Source: Anaerolineae bacterium
GTDB lineage: Bacteria > Chloroflexota > Anaerolineae > 4572-78 > J111
Direction of reading: 5' to 3'
Assembly (NCBI GenBank): GCA_016926805.1
Contig: JAFGNV010000151.1
Coordinates: 1 to 41,162, forward strand
DNA: 41,162 nucleotides
Shown in pieces: positions 25,212 through 33,979 of the stretch (position 1 is the first letter of the stretch; the number at the start of each line of letters is the position of its first letter). The translations under genes and the position numbers were made by a program. The notes beneath the pieces are model-generated. The model ran no database searches and was not told where the DNA came from. It worked only from the letters and a program-made list of their open reading frames with translations.

Positions 25212-26452
25212 ACCAAACGTGTCCTCCCGGTGAGTAGTTCTTGCATCATGCCTTGTTTGAGGGCTTGGGTTTTGGCGCGGCGGGTTTCCAGGGCGGTGAT
25301 TTCTGCTTCCATATCAGCAAGAATCACAGCGATAGCCTTTTGCTCGTCAACCTCAGGAGCGGGTATCATTAAATCTCTAACATCACTACTATTTATCGCT
25401 GGATAATTTGACCCTGAGATTAGAGCCTCAATTTGTTTTGATATTGTTCCACCGAATAGATGGAAGTATACAAACGCTGGATAAGCTTCCTGTTTTAGAC
25501 ATCTTATAACAGCAAACCCGGTTGAGCATATCCAATCTTCTTCATCTTTGTCAAATAGAAAATGGGACTGTAAATTGGGTCTAACTGTCGATAGCAAAAC
25601 GTCACCTTTCCTAAGCACCCTTCTGGCACGAGAAGGTGCTGAGTTAAAGACTTTTTCTGAATAACTATTCAGAAAACCTTCATCAACATCATCGAGCGAG
25701 ATATATTTAAATTCATAATCAGGCTTAGTATTTGCTGTTAAGTTCTCTGGGTCTACTTCTGCAAGTTCGGTTATCCGTTTTCTTTTCCACTCCCCACCGA
25801 ACCCCGGCAGGCGTTTTTGGCCGGTGAGCAGTTCCTGCATCGCAGCGGTTTTGATGGCCCGTTTTTTGGCAATCAGCTTATCCAGCGCGGCTATCAGCGC
25901 ATCCACATCGGACAGGGTTTCGGCGATGGCGCGTTGTTCTTCTATTTTTGGAGGTAAGGGGACCCTATATTGCCTCAAGCTACCAACTAAAACATTGGGC
26001 TGGCTTGAAGTTGCATTAAACCTCTCTATTTCCGCCTCGCCATAAAAACTCATCAGATAATAAGCCAAATATTCTGGATATATTTTGTTTTTGGCCGGTG
26101 TGATTTTGGCTATGTTCTGTTGAATGTGGTATTTGTCATTTTCTGTTATTACAACAGCATTGCCAATTGTTCCGACACAAGGATATACCACATCCCCAAC
26201 ATACAGTTTCGATCGCTTCAACTTCCAAGACAGTTCTTTTGAAATTCGAACAAAATCTCTTTCTATTATTCGATTTTTCCCAATATTAAATCCCCTAAGA
26301 GCAATAATTTCACCATTAGGAGTCTCCTCCCAAACAGATGAGTATTCAGCACCGGCCAAGCGCGTAATTGAAGAAATATTTTCTAGGGGAACGACATCCC
26401 AATCTTCGGGAATCACCCCCACCTCAGTCTGTTTAAAACCTACCTTTACCAT
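25208..26452 (-). CDS. hsdS: Type I restriction enzyme, S (specificity) subunit
   Basis: The 414-residue protein has two target recognition domains separated and followed by the conserved helical spacers. The first spacer reads IEEQRAIAETLSDVDALIAAL with MQELLTGQKRLPGF. The second reads VDEQKAIAVILADMEAEI with MQELLTGRTRL. The two spacers are clearly duplicated, as expected for an intact two-TRD subunit. The protein sets the bipartite DNA sequence recognised by the HsdM/HsdR complex. The gene overlaps hsdM by one base. The TRD-coding parts appear more A/T-rich than the spacers, a usual sign of domain exchange. Confidence 0.95.
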   Translation of the reverse strand: MVKVGFKQTEVGVIPEDWDVVPLENISSITRLAGAEYSSVWEETPNGEIIALRGFNIGKNRIIERDFVRISKELSWKLKRSKLYVGDVVYPCVGTIGNAVVITENDKYHIQQNIAKITPAKNKIYPEYLAYYLMSFYGEAEIERFNATSSQPNVLVGSLRQYRVPLPPKIEEQRAIAETLSDVDALIAALDKLIAKKRAIKTAAMQELLTGQKRLPGFGGEWKRKRITELAEVDPENLTANTKPDYEFKYISLDDVDEGFLNSYSEKVFNSAPSRARRVLRKGDVLLSTVRPNLQSHFLFDKDEEDWICSTGFAVIRCLKQEAYPAFVYFHLFGGTISKQIEALISGSNYPAINSSDVRDLMIPAPEVDEQKAIAVILADMEAEITALETRRAKTQALKQGMMQELLTGRTRLV

Positions 26453-28902
26453 TACAGCCCCATCCTTTGCAAATGTCCGTCCACCTTGCCGGATAACGCG
26501 GCCACCTCGTCCACAATTTGGGGCAGGGGTTCGGCGTAACGTTCGGCCAACTGCTGCACCCGTTGGGCCAAGTGTTGGGTCACCCGTTCAATTTCGCTCT
26601 GGATGGCGCTTTGCAGGGCGGTCTGCCACTTGTCGGTAATCACCAGGGTTTTAATGTCGGCTTCGGTCAGGTGGGGGTAATGGGCAAACACGGCTTCATC
26701 CAGCGCCTTTTGCGCCGCCTTCACCGCTCTATCGGCGGCGGTCTCCTGCGCCATCAAACGCTGCACCTGTTCCAGCAGAGCCAACTCAGCCCCATCATCA
26801 TCCCCCACTGTCAACTGTCCCCTATCAACTGTCAACTGCTTCATCCGGGCGTTGAGTGTGGTTTTGGTCACATTGCCTTTGTCGGTGGCGGCCTCGGCCA
26901 GCAGGCCCTCTTCGCCGCTGTGCTCTTCCAGCAGGCTTTCCAGTTCCTGGCTCAGGGCGTCTTTGTCCGCCTGCAATTGCTCCAGCGCGGCCAACTCGGC
27001 GGCAAAGTAGCGAGCCACCAGCAGGGCGGGCGGGATCAGGTCGGCCTTGTACTTTTTCTTGTTGATGACCAGGTCGGGCGTTTCGGGGCTGCGCTGGCCT
27101 TTTTCGGCCACCAGTTCGCGCAATACGCTGCCGGCCCGCCAGCCATCCTGGGCTATCAGGTAAACATCGTCCTGCATGGTCTCGCGCCAGTAATCCATCA
27201 GCAGTTGGTAGATGGCGTAGGGGTCTACCAACTCGGCCTCGCTAAAGCGGGCCAGCAAATCTTCCGCCAACTCGTGAATCAGGGCTTTCGGCTCGGCCCC
27301 CACGTCCAGGGCGTTAAGGCGGCTGGCGTGGGCGTCGCGCCAGGCGTGGTAGCGGGCCAGGGTGCGGGCGGCAAAGGCGCTAAATTCGGGATGGTTGAGG
27401 ATGGTGCTTTTCACCTGTCCGGCTGCCACCAGGGGGTCGCTATAGCCCTCGCGCCCATTGCCGGCAAACAAACTACGGCGCAGGGTGGGGAACACCTGCC
27501 AGTAGTCGTCCAGCGCGGTTATGTCCCGGTTGGGGATGCCGCCGTTGAGGTGGGCGTTCAGGTCGTGCCGGTCTTCGGGTTCGCTGCTGTCAATGTAGCG
27601 GGGAATGTTGAGGTTGTATTCATTCTGCTCAATTTCGCTATAGGGCACCAGCCGGGCGTAGCCGGGCACCTCCAACTGCCGGGTGAACACGTCTACAATT
27701 TTGTGAAGGTCGCGGCTGCGCAGGCGGTTTTTGTTGCCGTCTTTGATAAAGCCCTGGCTGGCATCCACCATAAAGATGCCGGTGCGGGTATGGGCCTGTT
27801 CTTTATCCAGCACAATAATGCAGGCCGGGATGCCCGTGCCGTAAAAGAGGTTGGCCGGCAGGCCGATAATGCCCTTGATGTAGCCCTGCCGGATCAGGTT
27901 GCGGCGGATGGCGGCCTCCACGTTGCCCCGAAACAGCACGCCGTGGGGCAAAATAATGGCCCCCTTGCCCGTGCTTTTGAGCGATTTGACCAGGTGCAGC
28001 AAAAAGGCGTAGTCGCCGTTTTTGGCCGGGGGGATGCCGTAGGCAAACCGCTCAAATTCGTCGTCGGTGGGGTTAAGGCCGTTGCTCCAGGCTTTGTAGG
28101 AAAAAGGCGGATTGGCTACGGCAAAGTCAAAGGTTTTCAGGCGGTCATCGGCCTCCAGCCAGTGGGGGGCGGCCAGGGTATTATCCTGCCAGATTTCGGC
28201 GGTGGGGTTGTTGTGCAAAATCATATTCATCCGGGCCAGGGCCGCGGTAGCGTTGTCCATTTCCTGGCCGTAAATGCTTAAACCATGCGGCGCTTCATCC
28301 GCCGATTTGAGCAGCAGCGAGCCGGAACCGCAGGTGGGATCGTACACCGTTTGGTCCTGCCGGGTCTCCGGCGTAATGCCCACCACCTTGGCCATAATGC
28401 GCGACACCTCGGCGGGGGTGTAAAATTGGCCCTTGCTCTTGCCCGACTCGGTGGCAAAGTGGCGCATCAGGTACTCGTAGGCATCGCCCAACAGGTCGTC
28501 GCCCTCGGCCCGGTTGGCGCCCAAATTCAGCCCCTCAAAAATGCCCACCAGTTTCGAGAGGCGGTCCACCATCTCTTTGCCCCGGCCCAGTTTATCCTCA
28601 TCGTTAAAGTCGGCCACGTCAATCACGCCCTTCAGGTCGTTCTCTTCGGCCAGGGTGCTGATGATCTTGTTGACCTTGTCGCCAATCTCCTTATCGCCCT
28701 TCAGCTTGACCATATCGGCAAAGGAGCCGCCCTCGGGCACCGCAATCAAGCCGTAGGGATCGCCGGCGTATTTATCGGACACGTATTTCATAAACAGCAG
28801 GGTCAGGATGTAATCCTTATACTGCGACGCATCCATCCCCCCACGCAATTCATCGCAGCTTTGCCAGAGGGAGCTATAGAGTTCGGTTTTTTTGATGGCC
28901 AT
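26452..28902 (-). CDS. hsdM: Type I restriction enzyme, M (N6-adenine methyltransferase) subunit
   Basis: The 816-residue protein has the HsdM N-terminal helical domain (about 1-150), a GQFYTPAEVSRIM segment, SAM-binding motif I (D188-P-T-C-G-S-G) and catalytic motif IV (N264-P-P-F). These are the marks of N6-adenine methylases. It is about 300 residues longer than the classic EcoKI subunit. The extra C-terminal part contains helices rich in Glu/Leu/Gln (LEQLQADKDALSQELESLLEE), probably coiled coil. It methylates the host target and forms the core of the restriction complex. Confidence 0.95.
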   Translation of the reverse strand: MAIKKTELYSSLWQSCDELRGGMDASQYKDYILTLLFMKYVSDKYAGDPYGLIAVPEGGSFADMVKLKGDKEIGDKVNKIISTLAEENDLKGVIDVADFNDEDKLGRGKEMVDRLSKLVGIFEGLNLGANRAEGDDLLGDAYEYLMRHFATESGKSKGQFYTPAEVSRIMAKVVGITPETRQDQTVYDPTCGSGSLLLKSADEAPHGLSIYGQEMDNATAALARMNMILHNNPTAEIWQDNTLAAPHWLEADDRLKTFDFAVANPPFSYKAWSNGLNPTDDEFERFAYGIPPAKNGDYAFLLHLVKSLKSTGKGAIILPHGVLFRGNVEAAIRRNLIRQGYIKGIIGLPANLFYGTGIPACIIVLDKEQAHTRTGIFMVDASQGFIKDGNKNRLRSRDLHKIVDVFTRQLEVPGYARLVPYSEIEQNEYNLNIPRYIDSSEPEDRHDLNAHLNGGIPNRDITALDDYWQVFPTLRRSLFAGNGREGYSDPLVAAGQVKSTILNHPEFSAFAARTLARYHAWRDAHASRLNALDVGAEPKALIHELAEDLLARFSEAELVDPYAIYQLLMDYWRETMQDDVYLIAQDGWRAGSVLRELVAEKGQRSPETPDLVINKKKYKADLIPPALLVARYFAAELAALEQLQADKDALSQELESLLEEHSGEEGLLAEAATDKGNVTKTTLNARMKQLTVDRGQLTVGDDDGAELALLEQVQRLMAQETAADRAVKAAQKALDEAVFAHYPHLTEADIKTLVITDKWQTALQSAIQSEIERVTQHLAQRVQQLAERYAEPLPQIVDEVAALSGKVDGHLQRMGL

Positions 28903-28918
28903 GGGTTACCTGTTTAGT

Positions 28919-30742
28919 TCATTTATATTTGGGCCACACGGCACAGACCAATTGGGCCAGTTGTTTGCCCCGTTCCTCAATTTGAGGTTCAGCAAAAGGC
29001 TTATTACCCCATTCCTGAAGCAGGCGCTTATTCAGATGCAGGGTACTGTGCTCTTGCAGTCCTTTCTGCTTCTGTTTCCACGGCCCATTAGATAGAGCCG
29101 GATTAAGGGCATTAGTGACCAGGGTCAGGTTGCCCAACGTATGTTTCAGCCGTTCCCGCCGCTGAATCCGGCGATGATGTTCTTCCGGGTCATCGGTTAT
29201 TTCCAGGGGCCAATGGTCGCGCCACTCCTGGGGCAAAATATGCTCAATCGTCAAACAGCCCCGCGCCACATAGCGGTCTTCAGTTTTGTTGGTTCGTAAA
29301 GATTCTTCAATCGCCTCCATTACCATCCGCAGCCGGGTGCGGGTCAACAGGCGATAAAGCGGCAGGTCAGGAATATCCCTTTGTAGTCGTTCATCATCGG
29401 GCCACAGCCGTGACTCAGAGGTTTGTTCGCCCAGGTAGGCTACAATTATCTCATCTGCACGGTCTATATGTCCCTCTAAGCGAGAAATGAGTTCCAAAAC
29501 CAACCGATTGTAGTCTTTGGTCGTCATCCGGCAAATCATGCGGCGTACTAAAAAACTCTCTAAAGCTTGCAGACAGCGCGTCCGTCGGTCTTGGCTCACT
29601 TGACTTTCTTCGGCAGAAAACAATTGCAGAAGGAGCGGCGTGACCACACCGGCTTCTACAATATTCCAACGGTAAATAAATGTCCCTTCCACGGACTTGC
29701 TGTCAAACTCTTCCAGGCGACGGTAGGTTGAACCCGCATGCTGGATGTCGCGCACAATGTCCAGAATATCAACATTCTTCGCCTCGGCATAGTCCCGAAA
29801 GGCGGGGAAAACTTTATGGGAGGGGACTTCCTTCTGTTGTCGAGCGACCAGCCAGTAGTTTAAAAAAATGTCAATGCGGGGTCTAAAGATACGGCCTTGA
29901 CTAATCTCTTTGCGCCACCATTCCTCTTCAAAGGGCCGCCAATAGTCCGCATAGAGTTTATCTGGACTATAAGCTTTCGCATTGGCGGTTTGCAGCACAA
30001 AATTTTTGACCAGGTCTGAAGCCAACAAGGGGGTGCCTCGTGCGTTTAATGTTTCAAAAATAACATAGGCATCATCGCCTGTCTTAAGGTCAATCACCAC
30101 CAATTCCAGCAGCCCTATCAGGGTGGTAGCCAGCACTTGTGACCTTTGGGCACGTTCATCACCCTCTACGGCATGCAACCACTCTCTAATTTGCAGGCTA
30201 AAGAACTCGTGGGCTTGTACAATAAGAGAGTTTTCAAATCCCTGTGTACTCTGGCCGTTGGTCATCGCCACGCGGAATGAATCCTGGTCGCCGCTGGTGG
30301 GCCATAGTTTAAACTGGGTATCGCCTTCCGAAAAATCCTCGTCATTAAGAACCAGTTTGCGCAACCGCTTGGCATCTTTATCAAAACCTTCCTGTTCAAT
30401 CACTTCTTGAGCAGCATCGAGAAGAAGTTGCAGCGTCGTCATGCGTTGCTGGCCGTCAATAACATCGCGGCGATCAACCTCGATAGAAGGGGTGGGCATT
30501 TGCTGCAATACAATTGCCCCCAAAAAGTGGGTGCTTGTTTTTCGTTCAGCCTCAGCCTGATTATTATCACTTTCTGCCAGCGCATCGGCGTAGTCCTCGG
30601 CTATGTTGCGAATATCGTTCCAAAATGGCTCCCACTGCTGCTCCTGCTTCCACACATAGGGTCGCTGAAAAGTTGGGATGACGTAACGGACATCTTTTTG
30701 AAAAAGTTGTTTAATCGAGTGTTTGCCAGCTTCCATAGCCAT
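28919..30742 (-). CDS. GmrSD-like DUF262/DUF1524 protein (modification-dependent restriction candidate)
   Basis: The 607-residue protein starts with DUF262 (VIPTFQRPYVWK at about 21-32 and VIDGQQRMTTLQLLLDA at 94-110). The DGQQR motif is the nucleotide-dependent active site of GmrS-type domains. The C-terminal DUF1524 has an HNH-like nuclease core: TIEHILPQEW at about 498-507, LGNLTLV, then NxxLSN. Related single-chain proteins cut DNA with modified cytosines or act in other phage defences. It is the first gene of the - strand run, 16 bases before hsdM. An AAGGAG ribosome binding site precedes its ATG. It suggests that the island targets both unmodified DNA (type I) and modified DNA. Confidence 0.9.
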   Translation of the reverse strand: MAMEAGKHSIKQLFQKDVRYVIPTFQRPYVWKQEQQWEPFWNDIRNIAEDYADALAESDNNQAEAERKTSTHFLGAIVLQQMPTPSIEVDRRDVIDGQQRMTTLQLLLDAAQEVIEQEGFDKDAKRLRKLVLNDEDFSEGDTQFKLWPTSGDQDSFRVAMTNGQSTQGFENSLIVQAHEFFSLQIREWLHAVEGDERAQRSQVLATTLIGLLELVVIDLKTGDDAYVIFETLNARGTPLLASDLVKNFVLQTANAKAYSPDKLYADYWRPFEEEWWRKEISQGRIFRPRIDIFLNYWLVARQQKEVPSHKVFPAFRDYAEAKNVDILDIVRDIQHAGSTYRRLEEFDSKSVEGTFIYRWNIVEAGVVTPLLLQLFSAEESQVSQDRRTRCLQALESFLVRRMICRMTTKDYNRLVLELISRLEGHIDRADEIIVAYLGEQTSESRLWPDDERLQRDIPDLPLYRLLTRTRLRMVMEAIEESLRTNKTEDRYVARGCLTIEHILPQEWRDHWPLEITDDPEEHHRRIQRRERLKHTLGNLTLVTNALNPALSNGPWKQKQKGLQEHSTLHLNKRLLQEWGNKPFAEPQIEERGKQLAQLVCAVWPKYK

Positions 30743-31085
30743 TCTCCTTAAAGTTATAGAGGTATTAATCTGGGGGTATGGGTGATTGATTAAGACATTG
30801 ACAACTAAAAAACGCCGCCTTGACCCGGCGACGCCCTTTTGCTAAACTAATCGTAACGGATTGGGTGCTCAATCACCTGATCCAGGTTGAAGCCCCGTCA
30901 ATGCCGGTTTTTTTCTTTAGCTTGAAAATTCGATTTCAGTATATCACCAATAACCAAATAATTCCACCCCCAGGGACGGTAAAGTGGTAAAGTTGCCATA
31001 TTCCAAAGTTTAAGTTATGCTTGACAAAATAGAATTTTTAGTATAGAATGTGTACAGCGCGTTGTACACGTCTAAGGTAGAACAC
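30743..31085. other. Divergent intergenic region between restriction and mobility operons
   Basis: It holds the starts of two opposite transcription units. On the - strand, CGCCG/CGGCG (30813-30830) followed by a run of six T could end or attenuate transcription before the DUF262 gene. On the + strand, the ribbon-helix-helix promoter and operator lie at 31021-31069. Otherwise nothing is recognised in about 200 A/T-rich bases. Confidence 0.5.
31021..31069 (+). promoter_or_regulatory. Promoter and palindromic operator of the ribbon-helix-helix gene
   Basis: TTGACA (31021-31026), a 17-base spacer and TAGAAT (31044-31049) make a near-ideal sigma-70 promoter. The start region is covered by a perfect palindrome: GTGTACA (31050-31056), six bases, TGTACAC (31063-31069). 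This placement would allow the encoded ribbon-helix-helix protein to repress itself. Confidence 0.72.
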
Positions 31086-31265
31086 GTGTCAAAAGAACGA
31101 AGATTAATGGTACGGTTGACCGAGGAACAACATAAAGCAGTACGGGTCCGCGCGGCGGAACTTGGCAAGCCAGTTTCTGAGATTGTACGCGCTTTCTTTA
31201 CAGCCTGGTTAAAAAACGAGGTAAAAGTTGAATTAACGCAAGAAGGAGTGGAGATTAAGAAATAG
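31086..31265 (+). CDS. Small ribbon-helix-helix DNA-binding protein
   Basis: The proposed start is GTG 31086, with AAGGTAG just upstream, giving 59 residues. An in-frame GTG at 31050 would place the start inside the operator and right at the -10 element, so it is rejected. The sequence ERRLMVRLTEEQHKAVRVRAAELGKPVSEIVRAFFTAWL fits the Arc/CopG ribbon-helix-helix fold: one strand (RRLMVRL) and two helices. A charged tail follows. The protein should bind as a dimer of strands to the palindrome in its own promoter. Its position at the head of the transfer/transposition block suggests it controls these genes or binds the structured region just downstream. Confidence 0.78.
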   Translation: MSKERRLMVRLTEEQHKAVRVRAAELGKPVSEIVRAFFTAWLKNEVKVELTQEGVEIKK

Positions 31266-31293
31266 CAGTTCTACACAAATAAAATAATACAGC

Positions 31294-31445
31294 GGGCTGT
31301 GCCGGTGCGGTAACACCGACACAGCCCTAGTCCATCACCAAGCCTTGGCCGAGGTAATGGACTCAAAACTAATTATAGTATTAGTTTTGGGATATACACA
31401 ACTTTAAGTGTGTATTTTTGAGCGATCAAGTAGAAAACACTTGAT
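31294..31445. other. Cluster of hairpins between the regulator and the transfer genes
   Basis: Five inverted repeats lie in 152 bases. They are 31294-31327 (GGGCTGTG...CACAGCCC, 13 pairs, one mismatch), 31329-31363 (AGTCCATCACC...GGTAATGGACT), 31364-31389 (CAAAACTAAT...ATTAGTTTTG, perfect 10 bp), 31395-31414 (TACACAACTT/AAGTGTGTA) and 31425-31445 (ATCAAGT...ACTTGAT). No reading frame is present. Candidate roles are a transfer origin recognised by the translocase, or a structured leader RNA. Confidence 0.6.
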
Positions 31446-31486
31446 ACACTCAAGTTAAGTTTACTTAGAAATTCTTGTTCGTCAAG

Positions 31487-31527
31487 AAAAACGGCCTACT
31501 CGGTGATGGCAGAGTAGGCCGTTTTTT
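31487..31527 (+). terminator. Rho-independent terminator or attenuator
   Basis: AAAAACGGCCTACTC (31487-31501) pairs perfectly with GAGTAGGCCGTTTTT (31512-31526) around 10 bases and ends in six T. It lies 30 bases before the start at 31558, so it either ends a leader RNA or limits read-through into the transfer genes. Confidence 0.85.
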
Positions 31528-31557
31528 ATTATCTAATTCGAGAACAGGAGGTCTCGT

Positions 31558-32385
31558 ATGACAATTGCAAGACAAGCATCACCCAAAAATGTTGATACCG
31601 TCAAGCTGATTTCCAGTCTGGCGGCACTCTTGGTAGGGCTATTGGCCATCGGAGCCTTTACCATCTCGTACACTTCGCTGAGGCACCTGGCCAATGTATA
31701 TGGCATTGACCCCCAATTGACCTGGTTATGGCCCTTGTTGTTGGATTTTGCCATGATCGTCTTTTCGCTCGCGGTACTGCGGGCCAACCTGCGTGACGAA
31801 TCTGCTCTATATCCCTGGCTGCTCACCGGCATCTATGCGGGATTAGCCACCATTGCCAATGTGTTGGATGTAACCGGCTTAGGAATCCCCCAAGTGGCCA
31901 TCGCCGCAGCGGTCAAAGCTCTGGCCCCGGTCAGCTTGGTGCTGGCATTTGAATTGTTAATGGGGATGATCCGGGCGGAACTGAGGCGGTCAAATGTTAT
32001 CAACTCCATCAAAGACTTGACAGCTGAGGCGGAACACGATCGGCAGGCTATGAAAATGCAGCAGCAAGAACAGCAAAGGGAAATAGAGCGGCTCATTGCC
32101 GAACAGGAACGACTGCAAACAGGACTGACCGATTTGCAGAACAAGAAAGCGGAACTAGAAACCGAGATTACCGGTTTACGAAAACAAAAACGGGAAGAAG
32201 AACGGCAATTCCTGCAAATTGGTGACGATACCCGCGACCGCGCCAGAGCGATTTTAGCGGAACGTCCCGGTATTTCCGGGGCTGCTTTGGGTCGAGAACT
32301 GGGGAGAAGCGATAGCTTGGGCCGGAAGTTGAAACGGGAATTGTCGCCAATCATTTCCGCCAACGGCAACCACAAACAGGAATAA
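31558..32385 (+). CDS. DUF2637 (SpdB2-like) membrane protein with coiled coil and C-terminal helix-turn-helix
   Basis: The 275-residue protein starts after AGGAGG. Residues about 15-140 hold four membrane spans with the DUF2637 pattern (SYTSLRHLANVYGIDPQLTWLWPLLLDFAMIV...). DUF2637 is best known from actinobacterial conjugative plasmids and integrative elements, beside TraB/FtsK-type transfer proteins. A long charged coiled coil follows (about 150-222, MKMQQQEQQREIERLIAEQE and onward). The end reads like a winged helix: RARAILAERPGISGAALGRELGRSDSLGRKLKREL. The protein could hold DNA at the membrane beside the translocase encoded next. The stop and the next start overlap (TAATG). Confidence 0.82.
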   Translation: MTIARQASPKNVDTVKLISSLAALLVGLLAIGAFTISYTSLRHLANVYGIDPQLTWLWPLLLDFAMIVFSLAVLRANLRDESALYPWLLTGIYAGLATIANVLDVTGLGIPQVAIAAAVKALAPVSLVLAFELLMGMIRAELRRSNVINSIKDLTAEAEHDRQAMKMQQQEQQREIERLIAEQERLQTGLTDLQNKKAELETEITGLRKQKREEERQFLQIGDDTRDRARAILAERPGISGAALGRELGRSDSLGRKLKRELSPIISANGNHKQE

Positions 32386-32696
32386 TGACGATGAAACGGC
32401 CCAAACGTACTACCACCATGTTGAGCACCGCCAAAATTGCCGTCATCCTGGCGGTCAATATCCAGGTTCAGACTGGTCAGGCTTACCACTTTTTTCCCGT
32501 TCCCCTGGTGGTGATGACCGGGCTATTCTTCCGCTTGTGGAATGTTTTTCAAATTATCAGCCGGTATGAATGGAAATTTTACAACTTCATGACCGCCATT
32601 TTGGACTTACTGGCGGCATTTGGAATGGCGGCCAGGGTATTCTGGAATGTAGGCGATATTGCCGCTAGGTCTGTTTGGTATGGGGTAGCGTCATGA
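32385..32696 (+). CDS. Small membrane protein of the transfer module
   Basis: The 103-residue protein has a basic N-terminus (MTMKRPKRTTTM) and about three hydrophobic segments: AKIAVILAVNIQV, FPVPLVVMTGLFFRLWNVFQII, and FMTAILDLLAAFGMAARVFW. No family is recognised. It overlaps the upstream gene by one base and the downstream translocase gene by four (ATGA), so all three are translated together. A role as a membrane partner of the FtsK-like motor is likely from the coupling. Small spread proteins of actinobacterial plasmids are of similar size, but no sequence match is claimed. Confidence 0.75.
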   Translation: MTMKRPKRTTTMLSTAKIAVILAVNIQVQTGQAYHFFPVPLVVMTGLFFRLWNVFQIISRYEWKFYNFMTAILDLLAAFGMAARVFWNVGDIAARSVWYGVAS

Positions 32697-33979
32697 GCGA
32701 ACTACAATCATTCTGTTATCAAGCCAGTTACCGGGTTATGCAAGGTTTGGCTCAAGAACTGAATATCCGGCCATATCACCATTACCGCCCCAGCGGTCAC
32801 AACACGGCCCGGGTTTTATCGCTACGGTTGGTTAGTCTTAACCCTCATTATTTGAAACAAATTCTCAGATTACGGAATGAACTGACGATGTGGGCTGGCA
32901 TGAGCGATAAGTACAAGGTACGCATCGGTTGGGATGGTCAAGGCATCATTATCGAGCTACCAAAGCCACCCAAATTTTGGCAACAAGTAACGATTGAGCA
33001 ATTAGAATCGCGTCATTTTTTGCGCCGTGGCCCCATTGTTACCCTCGGCCTGGGTCTACAGGATGATCCAAAGCGGGTAAACTTTACCGAACCGGCCACC
33101 GGTCACGTTCTTATCACCGGCCTGACCCGAAGTGGTAAAACAAACGCGGCCAGGCTGACTGCCTGGAATGTTTGCCATAATACCACGCCTCAAGATGCCC
33201 GTCTGTTGATTCTTGATGTGGCCAAAAGAGCGTTCAAATGGGCAGATTTTCAGAATGTGGACCATCTGGCCCATCCCATAATCACCGACCTGCAAGAAGC
33301 AGACCGCGCCCTGTGCTGGCTAACCCAAGAGATAGAACGCCGGGCTGAACAATCCCGCCTTACTCCCCGTTTATTCGTTATGATTGACGAATTGAAGGCT
33401 CTGATGGATGACAGTCCAGTAGCCGCCGCTTACCTGGCTCGAATCGCGAGTACCGGCGGAGAGTTTGGACTGCACCTGATTCTAACGACCCAATACCCCC
33501 AGGTTCAAATGCTCAAAAATGCGGAGTTAAAGCGGAACGTAGCGACCCGCTTATGTGGCCGGGTTGACGATGCTAACGCTGCGGCTAATGCGCTGGGCGT
33601 CGCTAATAGTGGAGCGGAACTGTTATGTGGTTATGGTGACTTTCTGTTGCGTGACTTTACCGGCTTGTACCGGCTGACGGTGGCCAAGTTAGAGCCTCAC
33701 CACGTTGAGGAACTGCCACGGAGTGAAATAAAACTACTTGACCTGCCTCATCTGGATGATGTGCAGGCAGGCCCAAAGCTAGTCCGTGAACCCGACCCGG
33801 TGGAACCGGAACAAGTTGCTGTAGCCTTATTTAATCCTATTGGCATCAACAGACTTCAGCGAGAGTTACAGGTTGGCGGGAGTAAAGCCACTCGCATCAA
33901 AAATTTTGCCGACCGCATCAGAAATTGGGCGCAGGAGCATGGTGTTGAACGTATTCCATTCCATTCCAGCCAAATATAG
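32693..33979 (+). CDS. FtsK/TraB-type DNA translocase
   Basis: Read from ATG 32693 (4-base overlap with the previous gene) the protein has 428 residues. The motor domain has Walker A GLTRSGKT at 143-150 and Walker B FVMIDELKAL with D232-E233. STGGEFGLHLILTTQYPQ and RLCGRVDDANAAANALG follow in FtsK/SpoIIIE style. The N-terminal 130 residues resemble the small non-transmembrane part of TraB-like proteins. The last 60 residues (VALFNPIGINRLQRELQVGGSKATRIKNFADRI) look like a DNA-reading winged helix, as in the gamma domain of FtsK or the TraB C-terminus. It has no membrane span of its own and would rely on the two membrane proteins upstream. It should pump double-stranded DNA as a hexamer. Confidence 0.87.
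   Translation: MSELQSFCYQASYRVMQGLAQELNIRPYHHYRPSGHNTARVLSLRLVSLNPHYLKQILRLRNELTMWAGMSDKYKVRIGWDGQGIIIELPKPPKFWQQVTIEQLESRHFLRRGPIVTLGLGLQDDPKRVNFTEPATGHVLITGLTRSGKTNAARLTAWNVCHNTTPQDARLLILDVAKRAFKWADFQNVDHLAHPIITDLQEADRALCWLTQEIERRAEQSRLTPRLFVMIDELKALMDDSPVAAAYLARIASTGGEFGLHLILTTQYPQVQMLKNAELKRNVATRLCGRVDDANAAANALGVANSGAELLCGYGDFLLRDFTGLYRLTVAKLEPHHVEELPRSEIKLLDLPHLDDVQAGPKLVREPDPVEPEQVAVALFNPIGINRLQRELQVGGSKATRIKNFADRIRNWAQEHGVERIPFHSSQI

Noticed and set aside
31266-31557. Retron-type ncRNA
   Set aside because: The region is hairpin-rich but no reverse transcriptase gene is present in the window.
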